A stretch of 64,000 nucleotides of DNA from Cinclus cinclus (GCF_963662255.1 NC_085072.1:3199001-3263000); one strand, 5' to 3'. Positions 1 through 31,951 are shown, counted from the first letter of the stretch. Translations and numbers: made by a program. The notes: generated by a model from the sequence alone, not told the origin.

Positions 1-559
1 CCCAGAGGAGCGGCCGAGGATGCTGACAGGGACACGGGGAGGTGACCGGGCCCGGTGTCACCTGGATCCCAGAGCAATCCCGACCCTGGAACTGGCGGTG
101 CCGGCTCCGTACAACCCTGGATCTGCAGCACGCCTGGACTTTGGGAGGCACAAGGAGAGCATTCCACGGCCTCTCCCCTGCGCTCCGCCGCGGTTTTGCC
201 TTCCCGGAGGGACCCTGGGGGTGGCAGTGCGGGCACCACCCTCCCACCCCCCTCTGCCAACCCGCGGTGTCCCCCGGCAGGGACAGCGGGGACAGCAGGG
301 AGGGCTTCACCATCCACCCCACGGCGAGAGCGGGTGGCTCCTCGGCGGTGGCCGGAGGTGGCCTGGGGACGTCTGGGGAGCGCCTCAAAGGCTCCCGGGG
401 TGCCCCAAGCCCCGCAGGATTGGGGGCACCCCCTGCCCCCCAGCCCCTGCTGCCTCCTCCCCGGACCTGCAGGCTCCAGGGCGGGATCGTTCCCAACACC
501 ACGAGGAGGAGGAGGAGGAGGAGGATTCCCCAGGAATCCTTCAGGGCGAGCTGACAAGT

Positions 560-850
560 GGCCACCCCCGGAGACAACAAAGCCCCGCTGTTCTCCGGGC
601 ACGGCCCGCGTGACCCGAAGAGATTTTTCCATCCCCTCCCCTCCGCCAAAACCCCGAGGATGGAAGGAAAACCTCCTCCTCCTCCTCCTCTGCCGGGCAC
701 ACCCCACACCCCCCCGAGACTCACCCCGGGTTCGAGGGACCGAGAGGGACGAGGGGACAGCGAGCGGCGAGCGCGGTGGCTCCTCGGGGCCAGCGGGAGC
801 CCCCCGGCCCCAGCCGGTCCCGGGGCCGCGGGGGGGGCGTGCCTGGGAAT
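560..850 (-). promoter_or_regulatory. CpG-rich promoter-like segment, minus strand (possible SOX13 promoter)
   Basis: GC-rich, CpG-bearing sequence between the left edge and the SOX-motif cluster. On the minus strand a strong 5' splice site (GTGAGT) lies at 719-724, directly after a CpG-rich stretch. That is the look of a non-coding first exon followed by its intron. In human, SOX13 is the next gene after SNRPE on the same strand, so this would be the expected place for its 5' end. No SOX13 coding exon is visible, so the gene name is inference from gene order only. Confidence 0.4.
725..845 (-). other. candidate non-coding first exon ending at a GTGAGT donor
   Basis: Minus-strand CpG-rich sequence whose last base would be 725, followed by an intron beginning GTGAGT. 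The 5' limit is a guess. No open reading frame of note starts in it. Confidence 0.3.
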
Positions 851-870
851 GAAGGGAGCAGACTGAGGGC

Positions 871-934
871 CATTGTCTCATTGTTCGGGCTTCAAAGGAC
901 AATGGGCCATTGTTGTCCCTGGGGATCCCATTGT
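871..934. promoter_or_regulatory. cluster of five SOX-type CATTGT/ACAATG motifs
   Basis: CATTGT at 871-876, 879-884, 908-913 and 929-934, and ACAATG at 899-904. The pair at 899-913 forms an inverted repeat, ACAATGG-G-CCATTGT, with a one-base spacer. CATTGT/ACAATG is the core recognised by SOX HMG boxes. The cluster lies just upstream of the promoter-like segment for minus-strand transcription. Confidence 0.5.
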
Positions 935-1581
935 TTGCTTTCCTTGCAGATCCCGGCCGCGCACGGAGCTTTCCCGAGGGCCGGCTCCGTGTGTGGGACA
1001 CTGAGGAACAACCAGGCAGGAATGTTTCCTTCCCCCACTGCCCCTTTTTCTGCCCTTCTGGAAAAGGCTCGGCACGGGTGGAGGGGGCTGGGAACACGCA
1101 GAGAGCCCCCCCAGACCCCGCAGGGATGGGATGAGAGCGGGGGGGGGGGGTTCATTCTCCATCCGTCCCTCCATCCCTGCACATTCCAGGGTCGGGGCAC
1201 AAAACCCAGCCGGGATTTTAGTGGGAGACGAAGACGCTTCCACCTCCAGGAGCATCCACCTGGCAATATCCCGATTTTCCGACCCTCGGATCCCCCAAAT
1301 CTTCCCCGGCACGGCGGGATTTGCCTCCTCCAGAGCCAAGGAAAAGCTCCCTGGCACCAGGAAAAGTGCTGGGAAGGGACGGCCCGGCCAGGAGCACTCC
1401 TGGTGCCGCATCCGGGGCTGGATTCCCGCGGCTGCTCCCTCTGGAAAATTAAATTGAGGAGCCGAGAGAAGGCTGGGGGAGGAGGGTAGGAGCAGAATTC
1501 CAGGAGTAGGGAAGGAATGGGGTAGGAGCAGAATTCCTGGAGCAGAATTCCAGCCCCTCTGCAGGCTGAGGTGGGCCAGGG
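935..1581. other. intergenic, no gene seen
   Basis: No conserved coding exon, RNA gene or clear repeat recognised. A G-run occurs near 1140-1150. Confidence 0.6.
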
Positions 1582-2133
1582 GATGGATGGATGGATGGAT
1601 GGATGGATGGATGGATGGATGGATGGATGGATGGATGGATGGATGGATGGATGGATGGGTGATGGATGGGATGGATGGATGGATGGATGGATGGATGGAT
1701 GGATGGATGGATGATGATGATGGATGGATGGATGGATGGATGGATGGATGGATGGATGATGGATGGATGGATGGATGGATGGATGGATGGATGATGGATG
1801 GATGGATGATGGATGGATGGATGATGATGATGGATGGATGGATGGATGGATGGATGGATGGATGGATGATGGATGGATGGATGGATGGATGATGGATGGA
1901 TGATGGATGGATGATGGATGGATGATGGATGATGGATGGATGATGGACGGATGATGGATGGATGATGGATGATGGATGGATGGATGGATGGATGGATGGA
2001 TGGATGATGGATGGATGATGGATGATGGATGGATGATGGATGGATGATGGATGATGGATGGATGGATGGATGATGGATGGATGGATGGATGGATGATGGA
2101 TGGATGATGGATGATGGACGGATGATGGATGGA
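1582..2133. repeat. GGAT tetranucleotide microsatellite
   Basis: Perfect then interrupted runs of GGAT with repeated GATGAT interruptions over about 550 bp. All long reading frames here (HPSI-type peptides) are artefacts of the repeat. Confidence 0.97.
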
Positions 2134-2819
2134 GCAGCAAAGGGATCCGCTGTGCCCAGGGACACCCTTGCTGCTCCCCAGGAATTCCAGCAGGGATAAG
2201 CCCTGGAGGGATGGGGGATGCTCTCCCTGCAGGAAATCAGAGGTTCCTCCCTTCCCCAGGGCTGCGAGAACCCTTGGGATGAGCCCTTGGAGTGATCCCA
2301 GCCTGGCTGGAAATGCTGGAAGAGCCCCCCGGGATTCCCCCAGGATTCCCCCGGGCTCAGGAGCTCCCCCAGCTCCGGGCTCGGCTGCTCCAGAGTTTTG
2401 TCCCCACTGCCCGCGTGTCCCTGGGGGTCCCCGGCTGCCACCCGGCCACCTCCAGCTTGTCCCAAATTTCAGGTAGGGACAATCCCAGCCTGGGGAGGCC
2501 CAGACTAAACTCAGCTTAAAAGCAAAAAAGGGGAAAAAAAAAAAAAAAAAAAGCTGCGTTTAGGTTTTTTCAAAGTGCAGCCAATAAAGGTGAAACTGAG
2601 CCCAGGCTGGGCTGTGGGTGGGAGGAATCCCGGGAATTCCCACCGATTCCATCAGGAGAGGAGGCCGGGCTTTGCCTCTCCAGCGCCTCCAAGGTGAATT
2701 TGTGGGAAAAAGGATTTTTTTTGGGGGGGGAGGGGAAAGTAGGGGAACAATAGGAGCGATTTGGGGTGGGATAAGGGGTGGATTTGGGATCTGCTGCCTC
2801 CGAGTTGATCCCGCTGTGC
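2134..2819. other. intergenic, no gene seen
   Basis: Contains an A-run at about 2534-2551 and a G-run near 2723-2731. No coding exon recognised. Confidence 0.6.
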
Positions 2820-3520
2820 TCCCGGGGATCCCACAGGGACCGGGGCGGTGCCCCCATTCCCAGGGATCCCACAGGGATCGGGGCCTTGTCCCCATTCCCA
2901 GGGATCCCACAGGGACCGGGGCACTGTCCCCATTCCCAGGGATCCCACAGGGATCGGGGCCGTGTCCCCATTCCCGGGGATCCCACAGGGACCGGGGCCG
3001 TGTCCCCATTCCCAGGGATCCCACAGGGATCGGGGCCGTGTCCCCATTCCCAGGGATCCCACAGGGACCGGGGCACTGTCCCCATTCCCAGGGATCCCAC
3101 AGGGATCGGGGCCGTGTCCCCATTCCCGGGGATCCCACAGGGACCGGGGCACTGTCCCCATTCCCGGGGATCCCACAGGGATCGGGGCCGTGTCCCCATT
3201 CCCAGGGATCCCACAGGGATCGGGGCCGTGTCCCCATTCCCAGGACCCCACAGGGACCGGGGCGGTGTCCCCATTCCCGGGGATCCCACAGGGATCGGGG
3301 CCGTGTCCCCATTCCCGGGGATCCCACAGGGATCGGGGCAGTGCCCCCATTCCCGGCGATCCCACAGGGATCGGGGCAGTGCCCCCATTCCCGGGGATCC
3401 CACAGGGATCGGGGCCGTGTCCCCATTCCCGGGGATCCCACAGGGACTGGGGCCGTGCCCCCATTCCCGGGGATCCCACAGGGATCGGGGCCGCGTCCCC
3501 ATTCCCGGGACGCCACAGGG
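2820..3520. repeat. 38-bp GC-rich minisatellite, about 18 copies
   Basis: Unit of 38 bp built around GGGATCCCACAGGGATCGGG followed by a CCCCATTCCC block. Successive units start at 2833, 2871 and so on. Open frames on both strands are repeat artefacts. Confidence 0.96.
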
Positions 3521-3916
3521 ACACAGGTGCCACCCCTGGGCATCGGCCCTTAGAATTCCAACAGCTTTGGGGGAATTCCGGTATTCCAGGGGCATTCCAG
3601 GGGGATTCCGGGGGGATTCCGGGGGGATTCCGGGGGGTTCCTGGGTCTCCATCCCCTCCAGCCGCCATCCCGGAGTGGTGGCAGCGGGCGGGGACAGGGG
3701 GAGGTGACACAAACCGGGGGTGGTGGCAGAGGTGACACAAAGGTGTCGCAAGTTCCTGAACACTCCCAGAAGGTGATTGACACCTCTGGGGTGGCGCCCC
3801 CACCCCTCTCACTCCCCCCAGTTTCCTCTCCCACATCGAGCTCCCTCCCAGCCCCGCTCCCATCTTATCTCACTTCCTCCCCATCAGGACCAGCCCTGCT
3901 GATCAATGAGGGCCCC
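3521..3916. other. intergenic, no gene seen
   Basis: Includes a short run of GGGGGATTCC copies at 3600-3640. No gene signal recognised. Confidence 0.55.
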
Positions 3917-4262
3917 AACCCCATAAAGGCTCCAGCCCCATAAGGGCTCCAACCCCATAAAGGCTTCAGCCCCATAAGGGCTCCAGTCCCATAAAGGGCT
4001 CCAATCCCATAAAGGGCCCCAGTCCCGTAAAGGGCTCCAATCCCATAAAGGGCCCCAGTCCCATAAAGGGCTCCAATCCCATAAAGGGCCCCAGTCCCAT
4101 AAAGGGCTCCAATCCCATAAAGGGCCCCAGTCCCATAAAGGGCTCCAATCCCATAAAGGGCCCCAGTCCCATAAAGGGCCCCAGTCCCATAAAGGGCTCC
4201 AATCCCATAAAAGGCTCCAACTCCATAAAGGGCCCCAGTCCCATAAAGGCTCCAGCCCCACA
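3917..4262. repeat. 18-bp minisatellite
   Basis: Unit CCCATAAAGGGCTCCAAT, alternating with a CCCCAGT form so that the higher period is 36 bp. Confidence 0.95.
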
Positions 4263-4400
4263 AGGGTCCCCGAATGGGTTTTTGGGCCCTGCTGCCATCG
4301 GGGCCCCAAATCGGGACTGCTCCTCCTGCAGGGCCCCGGGGCTCTGACAGAGGGGGTGACAAAGGCCGGGAGTTGTCACCTGTGGAGGTGGCACCAGCCA

Positions 4401-4740
4401 GGAGAGCTGGGTGTGCTCTCTTCACCTAATTCCCAAATTCCGGAGAGCTGGGTGTGCCCTCCGTGCCGAATTCCCAAATTCCAGAGAGCTGGGTGTGCCC
4501 TCCTTGCCGAATTCCCAAATTCCAGAGAGCTGGGTGTGCTCTCTTCACCTAATTCCCAAATTCCGGAGAGCTGGGTGTGCCCTCCGTGCCGAATTCCCAA
4601 ATTCCGGAGAGCTGGGTGTGCCCTCCGTGCCGAATTCCCAAATTCCGGAGAGCTGGGTGGGCCCTCCGTGCCGAATTCCCGAATTCTGGAGAGCTCTCCT
4701 CTCACTAAATTCCCAAATCCCGGAGCTGGGTGTGTTCTCC
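4401..4740. repeat. 41-bp minisatellite, about 8 copies
   Basis: Units begin GGAGAGCTGGGTGTG and end with AATTCCCAAATTCC. The first two start at 4401 and 4442. Confidence 0.95.
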
Positions 4741-5829
4741 TCACCGAATTCCCAAATTCCCCCTTTTTGAAGCATCCCAACGTGTAAAATCCTCTAAGAT
4801 CCCTACAGATTCCCATAAGGGCAACCCCTCACCCCATTAAGATCCTTCTGGGATGAGCAACATTCCAGGTGCCCTTGGAAAGGAGTGGAGCAATCCCAGT
4901 AAAACCAGTCTGGCAAGGGAATGGGAAGGGATCCCTGGCACTGGGATGAGCATTCCCAGAAGAACCCGGATGGGAAAATCCCAAGTGCCAGAGGGACGGA
5001 AAAAAATCCCCCCAGATTCCCAAAATGCACAGAAAAGGGGGGAAATATTGATCCAAAGGGGGAAAAAAATGGGAAAAATCCAATCCTGAGAGCCCCAGCG
5101 GGGTCTGGGGGCTCTCCCTGCCTGACATTCCAGGAATTTATCCCTCTTGGGCTCAAATATTCCAGTTTTAGGGAAAAGGAGCTCTTTTCCCATAAATCCC
5201 ACACTGGGAAAACCTAAAAGCGCCCCCAGCTCTGGGATTTGAGGTTTGTGGGAGCTGGGAAAGGGGAAAACTCTCCCTGGGAAAGGGAGGGAATGGGAAT
5301 TCCCATCCCTGGAGATGTGGGATGGCCCCGAGGTGGGATCTGTGCCACATCCCAAGGAGCTGATCCAGGATTTTGGGGTTTCCCAGGAATTTCCTCCAGG
5401 AATTCCTTCCTAAAGTGGCTCTACCTCCATCCGGCCCTGCCTGGGAGCAAAAGGAAAAATGGGATTGGGAAAAATCGAGACGGCCAGAGGCTCCGAGGCA
5501 GGAGAAAAATCCAAGGAAAAGGGGTTGGGAAAAGCGGAGCCCTGGAATCTCCACCCTCCTCCTCCTCATGCCGGGAATTCCTGCCGGGATTGGGATCGGG
5601 GAGAGCCGAGCCCGCAGCTCCCCCTTCTGTCCGGAACCCTCCGGAAGGTTTGGTTGTTTTTTTTTTTTTTTTTTTTTTCGTTCTAGCAGGAATTTGGGAT
5701 GCTCCAGGTAGAATTCCCACAGAATTCCCACCTGGGGAATGCCGAGGGAGAACCGCGGTTTGGGGAAAGACGGGGAAAGGATTTCTTGGGGGCAAAAAAA
5801 AAAAAAAAAAAAAAAAAGGGATTTGATTT
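4741..5829. other. intergenic, no gene seen
   Basis: No coding exon recognised on either strand. T-run at about 5656-5678 and A-run at about 5794-5817. Confidence 0.6.
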
Positions 5830-6265
5830 TGGGGTGAAGAGATTGATTTTGGAAAAATAAATTTAAAAAAATTATTATTATTGGGAATTTTGGGAAGAAG
5901 GGGATAGTTTTTGGGGAAAAGGGATTGTTTTGGAAAAAGGATTTTTGGAGAAAAAAGGATTTAGTTTGGGAAGAGGGGATTGATTCTGGGGGGGAGAAGT
6001 ATTATTTTTGGGAAGAAGGGATTTTTTGGGAGAAAGGGATTGGTTTTGGGAAAAAGGGATTTGGTTTGGGAAGAGGGATTAGTTTTGGGATAAAGGGATT
6101 TTTTTGAGGAAGAAAGGATTGGTTTTGGGGAAAAAAAGAAAAGATGATTTTTGGGAAGATGGTATTGGTTTTGGAAAAGGGATTTGTTTTGGGGAAGAAG
6201 GGATGGGTTTTAGGAAGAATGGATTGATTTGGGGGAAGATGGGATTGTTTTTGGGATAAAGGGCT
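5830..6265. repeat. degenerate G/T-A rich array (GGGATT-TTTGGGAAGAA type)
   Basis: Irregular repetition of GGGATTGGTTTTGGGAAGAA-like words of roughly 20-25 bp, strongly purine-rich with T blocks on the plus strand. It lies just downstream of the SNRPE 3' end. Confidence 0.8.
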
Positions 6266-6425
6266 TGGTTTGGAAAAACTTGGGAGCTCCAGGATCCAAC
6301 CCCACAGGTAAAAACCTCTGGAATTTATATTTCCCCTCCCTGAGACCGAAATCTCATTCCCAGATTTTTGTGGGGAAAAAAAAACAAAAAACCCCAAACG
6401 AACGAAAAAACAAACAAAACCCATT

Positions 6426-6431
6426 TTTATT
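6426..6431 (-). terminator. SNRPE: AATAAA polyadenylation signal of SNRPE
   Basis: TTTATT on the plus strand, 127 bp past the stop codon, giving a short 3' UTR as expected for this gene. Confidence 0.65.
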
Positions 6432-6557
6432 TCTCAAAGACAGCCCCAAACTACAAAACAGAATTCTCAAGGGAAGGTTGGGATCTCCAGCCCTGGCTCA
6501 TCCTGGTTTTCCAGAGCTCCCAATCCCAAATTTTCCAGGTTGGGAACAACCCTGAGC

Positions 6558-8583
<2,026 letters not shown>

Positions 8584-8602
8584 GGCTGCACGGGGCCCGC
8601 GG

Positions 8603-8843
8603 TGGCGCGGGGAACTGTGGGATAGCGGCGGTACAGGAGCGGCACCGCGCGGGGCACTGTGGGATAGCGGCGGTACAGGAGCGGCACCGCGCGGGGCACT
8701 GTGGGGTAGCGGCGATAGAGAAGCGGCACCACGCGGGGCAGTGTGGGATAGCGACGGTAGAGAAGCGGCACCGCGCGGGGCAGTGTGGGATAGCGGCGGT
8801 AGAGAAGCGGCACCGCGCGGGGTACTGTGGGATAGCGGCGGTA
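8603..8843. repeat. 42-bp promoter-proximal tandem array, six copies
   Basis: Core word CTGTGGGATAGCGGCGGTA occurs at 42-bp spacing (the preceding A at 8614, 8656, 8698, 8740, 8782, 8824). Each unit also holds GGCACCGCGCGGGG, so the array is rich in CpG. It starts about 20 bp upstream of the SNRPE ATG and covers the likely core promoter or 5' UTR. Confidence 0.95.
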
Positions 8844-8849
8844 TGAGGG

Positions 8850-9456
8850 CAGCCGTTACTGGGAATTTTATCATTATTTTTAGGGTTTGTTGTTGTTAGT
8901 AGGGTTTTCCCCCTTGCTGTTATCAGGGCTAATTTGTTATTATTTTATTTTAATAACCACACTTCCTAGGGAAAAAAAAATCAATTAAAATGTTCCCCTG
9001 GCTCAGAACTACAGCAGAGCGTTGAAGTCCGACTTTAAAACCAAGCGGCTTTTTGTGCTCCTACAGGCACCAGAGTTTTCCTGGTAATTTGTCCCACAGG
9101 GTCGCACGAGCCTCGAGAAGCCAAAAATCACTGAAACACCAGCCCTGTCCCGTGTCCTGCTGTCCCTGTTCTCTGGGATGAGATTCCCAAATCCGGCCCG
9201 GCTTTCCCCGCCTTGTGCAAAACCAGAAATTCCCCCCGATCCCTCTTTTCTCCGAGCTGAACCCCTTCCCTTTCACCTCAGCATTCCCCAGCCCTATTCC
9301 CTTCCCTGGGAAGGGAATCCCAAAACCTCACCCCCTGCTCCTATACACCTCATTAATTTCTAATTAACACAAATCCCAACCTGTTTGATCCCACTCCTTA
9401 AAATAATCCATGGGAAGCAGAGAGCTCTGCAGGGACACCAGAGTGAGCAGCCTACC
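8850..9456. other. intergenic between SNRPE promoter and ZC3H11A 3' end
   Basis: No gene recognised. Confidence 0.55.
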
Positions 9457-9462
9457 TTTAAT
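9457..9462 (-). terminator. ZC3H11A: candidate ATTAAA polyadenylation signal of ZC3H11A
   Basis: TTTAAT on the plus strand, 910 bp beyond the stop, followed in the transcript by a GT-rich stretch (GGTAGGCTG, CTGGTGTCC). The 3' UTR would then be about 0.9 kb. Confidence 0.4.
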
Positions 9463-10371
9463 CCCTTAAATAGAATCATACAAATATAAAATGGAAGAAT
9501 AAAATATTTACAGAAAAAAAATAAATCCCCCCCCACCCAAAAAAAAAAAAAATAAAAATAAAAAAAAAAAACAACCCACGGGGATTCCACCCAATCCCAT
9601 CTCCAAGGGGCTGGAAAAGAGGGAAGCAGCCAAGGAGGAACATTCCTTTTGTTTGGTGCTTTTACCATCCCAAAATGATCCCAGCTGGATGTGAGGGCGT
9701 CATTCCAGTCCTTCAGCAGGGAGGGATCCTCAGGAGCGAGAGGCACTTGAAGCAATCCTCCTTTTCCCAAATTCCTGCAGGCAGCCAGCAGCAATTTTGG
9801 CTGCCAGGATCCCGTTGCCATCAGGGGAAAAAAAAAAAAAAAAAATCCCCCTGGATCACTGTGAGTCAGGCTCCCACCTTGGCAGTGCTTGGTCCAAAAT
9901 CCCAAAATCCTGCCCCAAAACCCTGCTTCCCCTTCCCGGATTTCCCGAATTCCCGCAATTGCGAGTCCATCCGTGAATTCCAGAGTTGACACAGTAACTC
10001 CAGGATTGTTGGGATTCGCTGTCCAGGAGGGAGCTGGGATGGCTCTGGAGATGGGATCCGTGTCCCTCCCCCGAGGGAATTCCAAGTGCTTTGTCCTGTC
10101 CCGTGTGGGAGGAGCCGCCTGGATCAACTCAGCCCGGAATTTTGGAATTTCGGGATAACTGAGCGCAGACTCTGCCCATTCCTAACAATCCAACTGTGCT
10201 CCAGCTGGGCCAAGGCTCTCCTCCACGGACCCAACAACATTTACAGGATCTGTGTGGGGGTGGGAGAGGAAATTGGTGGTTTTTTACTTTTTTTTTTTTC
10301 TTTTTTGGTGTCGTGTCTTTTTTTTTTTGTTTGTTTGTTTTGTTGTTGTCGTTGATAAAATCCTCCCCCTC

Positions 10372-28292
<17,921 letters not shown>

Positions 28293-28384
28293 GCTGCGGG
28301 ACCCCTGGCTCTGCTGCAGCCTGGCCAGGAACCGCCGGCGCCTCGGAGCCCGCTGCTGCTCAGGAGTGGCCCTGGAGAACGGGA

Positions 28385-28930
28385 CAAAGAAAGCCAGAGC
28401 TCAGGGTAAAGAAACCCAGAGCTCGGGGCAAAGAAACCCAGAGCTCGGGGCAAAGAAACCCAGAGCTCAGGGTAAAGAAAGCCAGAGCTCGGGGCAAAGA
28501 AAGCCAGAGCTCGGGGCAAAGAAACCCAGAGCTCAGGGTAAAGAAAGCCAGAGCTCGGGGCAAAGAAACCCAGAGCTCGGGGCAAAGAAACCCAGAGCTC
28601 GGGGCAAAGAAACCCAGAGCTCGGGGCAAAGAAACCCAGAGCTCGGGGCAAAGAAACCCAGAGCTCGGGGCAAAGAAACCCAGAGCTCGGGGCAAAGAAA
28701 CCCAGAGCTCGGGGCAAAGAAACCCAGAGCTCGGGGCAAAGAAACCCAGAGCTCGGGGCAAAGAAACCCAGAGCTCGGGGCAAAGAAACCCAGAGCTCGG
28801 GGCAAAGAAACCCAGAGCTCGGGGTAAAGAAACCCAGAGCTCGGGGTAAAGAAACCCAGAGCTCGGGGCAAAGAAACCCAGAGCTCGGGGTAAAGAAACC
28901 CAGAGCTCGGGGCAAAGAAAGCCAGAGCTC
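28385..28930. repeat. 22-bp minisatellite, ~24 copies
   Basis: Unit AGAAACCCAGAGCTCGGGGC plus AA. It starts within 15 bp of the acceptor of the start-codon exon and resembles that acceptor's intronic side. Confidence 0.96.
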
Positions 28931-30945
28931 AGGTGCACTCCTGGAGCAGGTACAGAACACACACAGAGCTCAGGTGCACTCCTGGAGCAGGCACAGAACA
29001 CACACAGAGCTCAGGTGCACTCCTGGAGCAGGTACAGAACACACACAGAGCTCAGGTGCACTCCTGGAGCAGGTACAGAACACACACAGAGCTCAGGTGC
29101 ACTCCTGGAGCAGGTACAGAACACACACAGAGCTCAGGTGCACTCCTGGAGCAGGTACAGAACACACACAGAGCTCAGGTGCACTCCTGGAGCAGGCACA
29201 GAACACACACAGAGCTCAGGTGCACTCCTGGAGCAGGTACAGAACACACACAGAGCTCAGGTGCACTCCTGGAGCAGGCACAGAACACACACAGAGCTCA
29301 GGTGCACTCCTGGAGCAGGCACAGAACACACACAGAGCTCAGGTGCACTCCTGGAGCAGGTACAGAACACACACAGAGCTCAGGTGCACTCCTGGAGCAG
29401 GCACAGAACACACACAGAGCTCAGGTGCACTCCTGGAGCAGGTACAGAACACACACAGAGCTCAGGTGCACTCCTGGAGCAGGCACAGAACACACACAGA
29501 GCTCAGGGCTGCTCAGGTGCACTCCTGGAGCAGGTACAGAACACACACAGAGCTCAGGTGCACTCCTGGAGCAGGTACAGAACACACACAGAGCTCAGGT
29601 GCACTCCTGGAGCAGGTACAGAACACACACAGAGCTCAGGTGCACTCCTGGAGCAGGTACAGAACACACACAGAGCTCAGGTGCACTCCTGGAGCAGGCA
29701 CAGAACACACACAGAGCTCAGGTGCACTCCTGGAGCAGGTACAGAACACACACAGAGCTCAGGTGCACTCCTGGAGCAGGCACAGAACACACACAGAGCT
29801 CAGGTGCACTCCTGGAGCAGGTACAGAACACACACAGAGCTCAGGTGCACTCCTGGAGCAGGTACAGAACACACACAGAGCTCAGGTGCACTCCTGGAGC
29901 AGGTACAGAACACACACAGAGCTCAGGTGCACTCCTGGAGCAGGTACAGAACACACACAGAGCTCAGGTGCACTCCTGGAGCAGGTACAGAACACACACA
30001 GAACTCAGGTGCACTCCTGGAGCAGGTACAGAACACACACAGAGCTCAGGTGCACTCCTGGAGCAGGTACAGAACACACACAGAGCTCAGGTGCACTCCT
30101 GGAGCAGGTACAGAACACACACAGAACTCAGGTGCACTCCTGGAGCAGGCACAGAACACACACAGAGCTCAGGTGCACTCCTGGAGCAGGCACAGAACAC
30201 ACACAGAGCTCAGGGCTGCTCAGGTGCACTCCTGGAGCAGGTACAGAACACACACAGAGCTCAGGTGCACTCCTGGAGCAGGCACAGAACACACACAGAG
30301 CTCAGGTGCACTCCTGGAGCAGGCACAGAACACACACAGAGCTCAGGGCTGCTCAGGTGCACTCCTGGAGCAGGCACAGAACACACACAGAGCTCAGGTG
30401 CACTCCTGGAGCAGGTACAGAACACACACAGAGCTCAGGTGCACTCCTGGAGCAGGTACAGAACACACACAGAGCTCAGGTGCACTCCTGGAGCAGGCAC
30501 AGAACACACACAGAGCTCAGGTGCACTCCTGGAGCAGGCACAGAACACACACAGAGCTCAGGGCTGCTCAGGTGCACTCCTGGAGCAGGCACAGAACACA
30601 CACAGAGCTCAGGTGCACTCCTGGAGCAGGTACAGAACACACACAGAGCTCAGGTGCACTCCTGGAGCAGGTACAGAACACACACAGAGCTCAGGTGCAC
30701 TCCTGGAGCAGGTACAGAACACACACAGAGCTCAGGTGCACTCCTGGAGCAGGTACAGAACACACACAGAGCTCAGGTGCACTCCTGGAGCAGGTACAGA
30801 ACACACACAGAGCTCAGGTGCACTCCTGGAGCAGGCACAGAACACACACAGAGCTCAGGTGCACTCCTGGAGCAGGTACAGAACACACACAGAGCTCAGG
30901 TGCACTCCTGGAGCAGGTACAGAACACACACAGAGCTCAGGGCTC
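28930..30945. repeat. 41-bp minisatellite, about 48 copies
   Basis: Unit CTCAGGTGCACTCCTGGAGC then AGGTACAGAACACACACAGAG. Positions alternate AGGTAC/AGGCAC, and four units carry an inserted GGCTGCTCAG. Each unit has CAGGTG (E-box type) and GAGCTC words. Confidence 0.97.
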
Positions 30946-31179
30946 GAGCCCAAGTGCAGGTGAGTGTGGAAAGAATTCCAGTTTTTAGAGGAGGCACTCG
31001 GGAAGCGCAGGGGAATTTTTAGGTGGGGTTGTTGGAAATTGCTGGGTCTCATCAGTGGAAATTTTGATTTGTGAGTTTAAGAGTGTGGTCTTGAGAGAAA
31101 AATGAGGGTGTGATTCTTGAAAAGCTGGGGGATTTGGAGTTGAAGTGATAGAGGAGTAGCTGAATATTGTATAAATTGT

Positions 31180-31590
31180 GAATATATATTTATATAGAAT
31201 AATCTATAGAATCACATGATATTATATAATATATATACTATATATATTATAATATATATTACACAGTATATATAATAATATATCCTATGTTATAATATAG
31301 AATACACTGTATTTTACTATATATATTTTATATATTATAACATATAACAACATATTATATATAAATATATAACAGATTATATATTTTATAACTTATAACA
31401 ATAAATTATATATAATATATAATAGATTGCATATTTTATAACATGTAAGAATAGATTATATGTAAATAAATAGAATATATTATATATTATAATATATATA
31501 TTATGTATAATAATATACCATTATATACTTTAATGTTATAATTATGTTATATATAAGAATAGAATATTATATGTGACATTATATATATAA
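31180..31590. repeat. TA-rich low-complexity tract
   Basis: About 400 bp of TATATA/ATAATATAT words, lying in the 5' UTR intron of ZC3H11A. Confidence 0.9.
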
Positions 31591-31951
31591 TCTCATCATA
31601 TAATAATAACAATTAATATTCTTATTCTGTGCTGTTTCACACTTGAAATGAAACTTTAAATTCCAGGGTGTGACCCAAATAATAAAGAGTAATAACCACC
31701 AAAAAAAAAAAAAAAATAAAAATAAGAACAGCCACAAAATAAAAACCACAACCCCATACCACCAGCACCTCAAAAGAACAAAACCCCTCAAACCCCAACC
31801 CTATAAACTGATTTTTGAGCCAACACTTCCCCAGCTCTCTGAGGATTCTTACTCCCAGGAACTGCTCTGACAGCCTGAGCAGGCAGTGCTGATTTCTCCC
31901 AAAATCTCAGATTTTCAACCCATCCCCAGAGGATTTTTGGGGCTCACCCAC

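Noticed and set aside
878..2465. Minus-strand open frames of 338-420 codons rich in HPSI repeats
   Set aside because: They arise from the GGAT microsatellite, which is open in several frames. No conserved domain or splice context.
2560..3863. Several 300-400 codon frames on both strands
   Set aside because: A 38-bp unit is read in all frames in turn; open in many frames at once is a sign of repeat, not coding.
5830..6265. Telomere-like repeat
   Set aside because: GGGATT/TTTGGG words occur but no TTAGGG array.
28930..30945. CRISPR array
   Set aside because: Units are contiguous, with no unique spacers, in a vertebrate intron.
28933..31022. Three overlapping 650-680 codon plus-strand frames
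   Set aside because: 41-bp array with no stop in any plus frame; no protein family.
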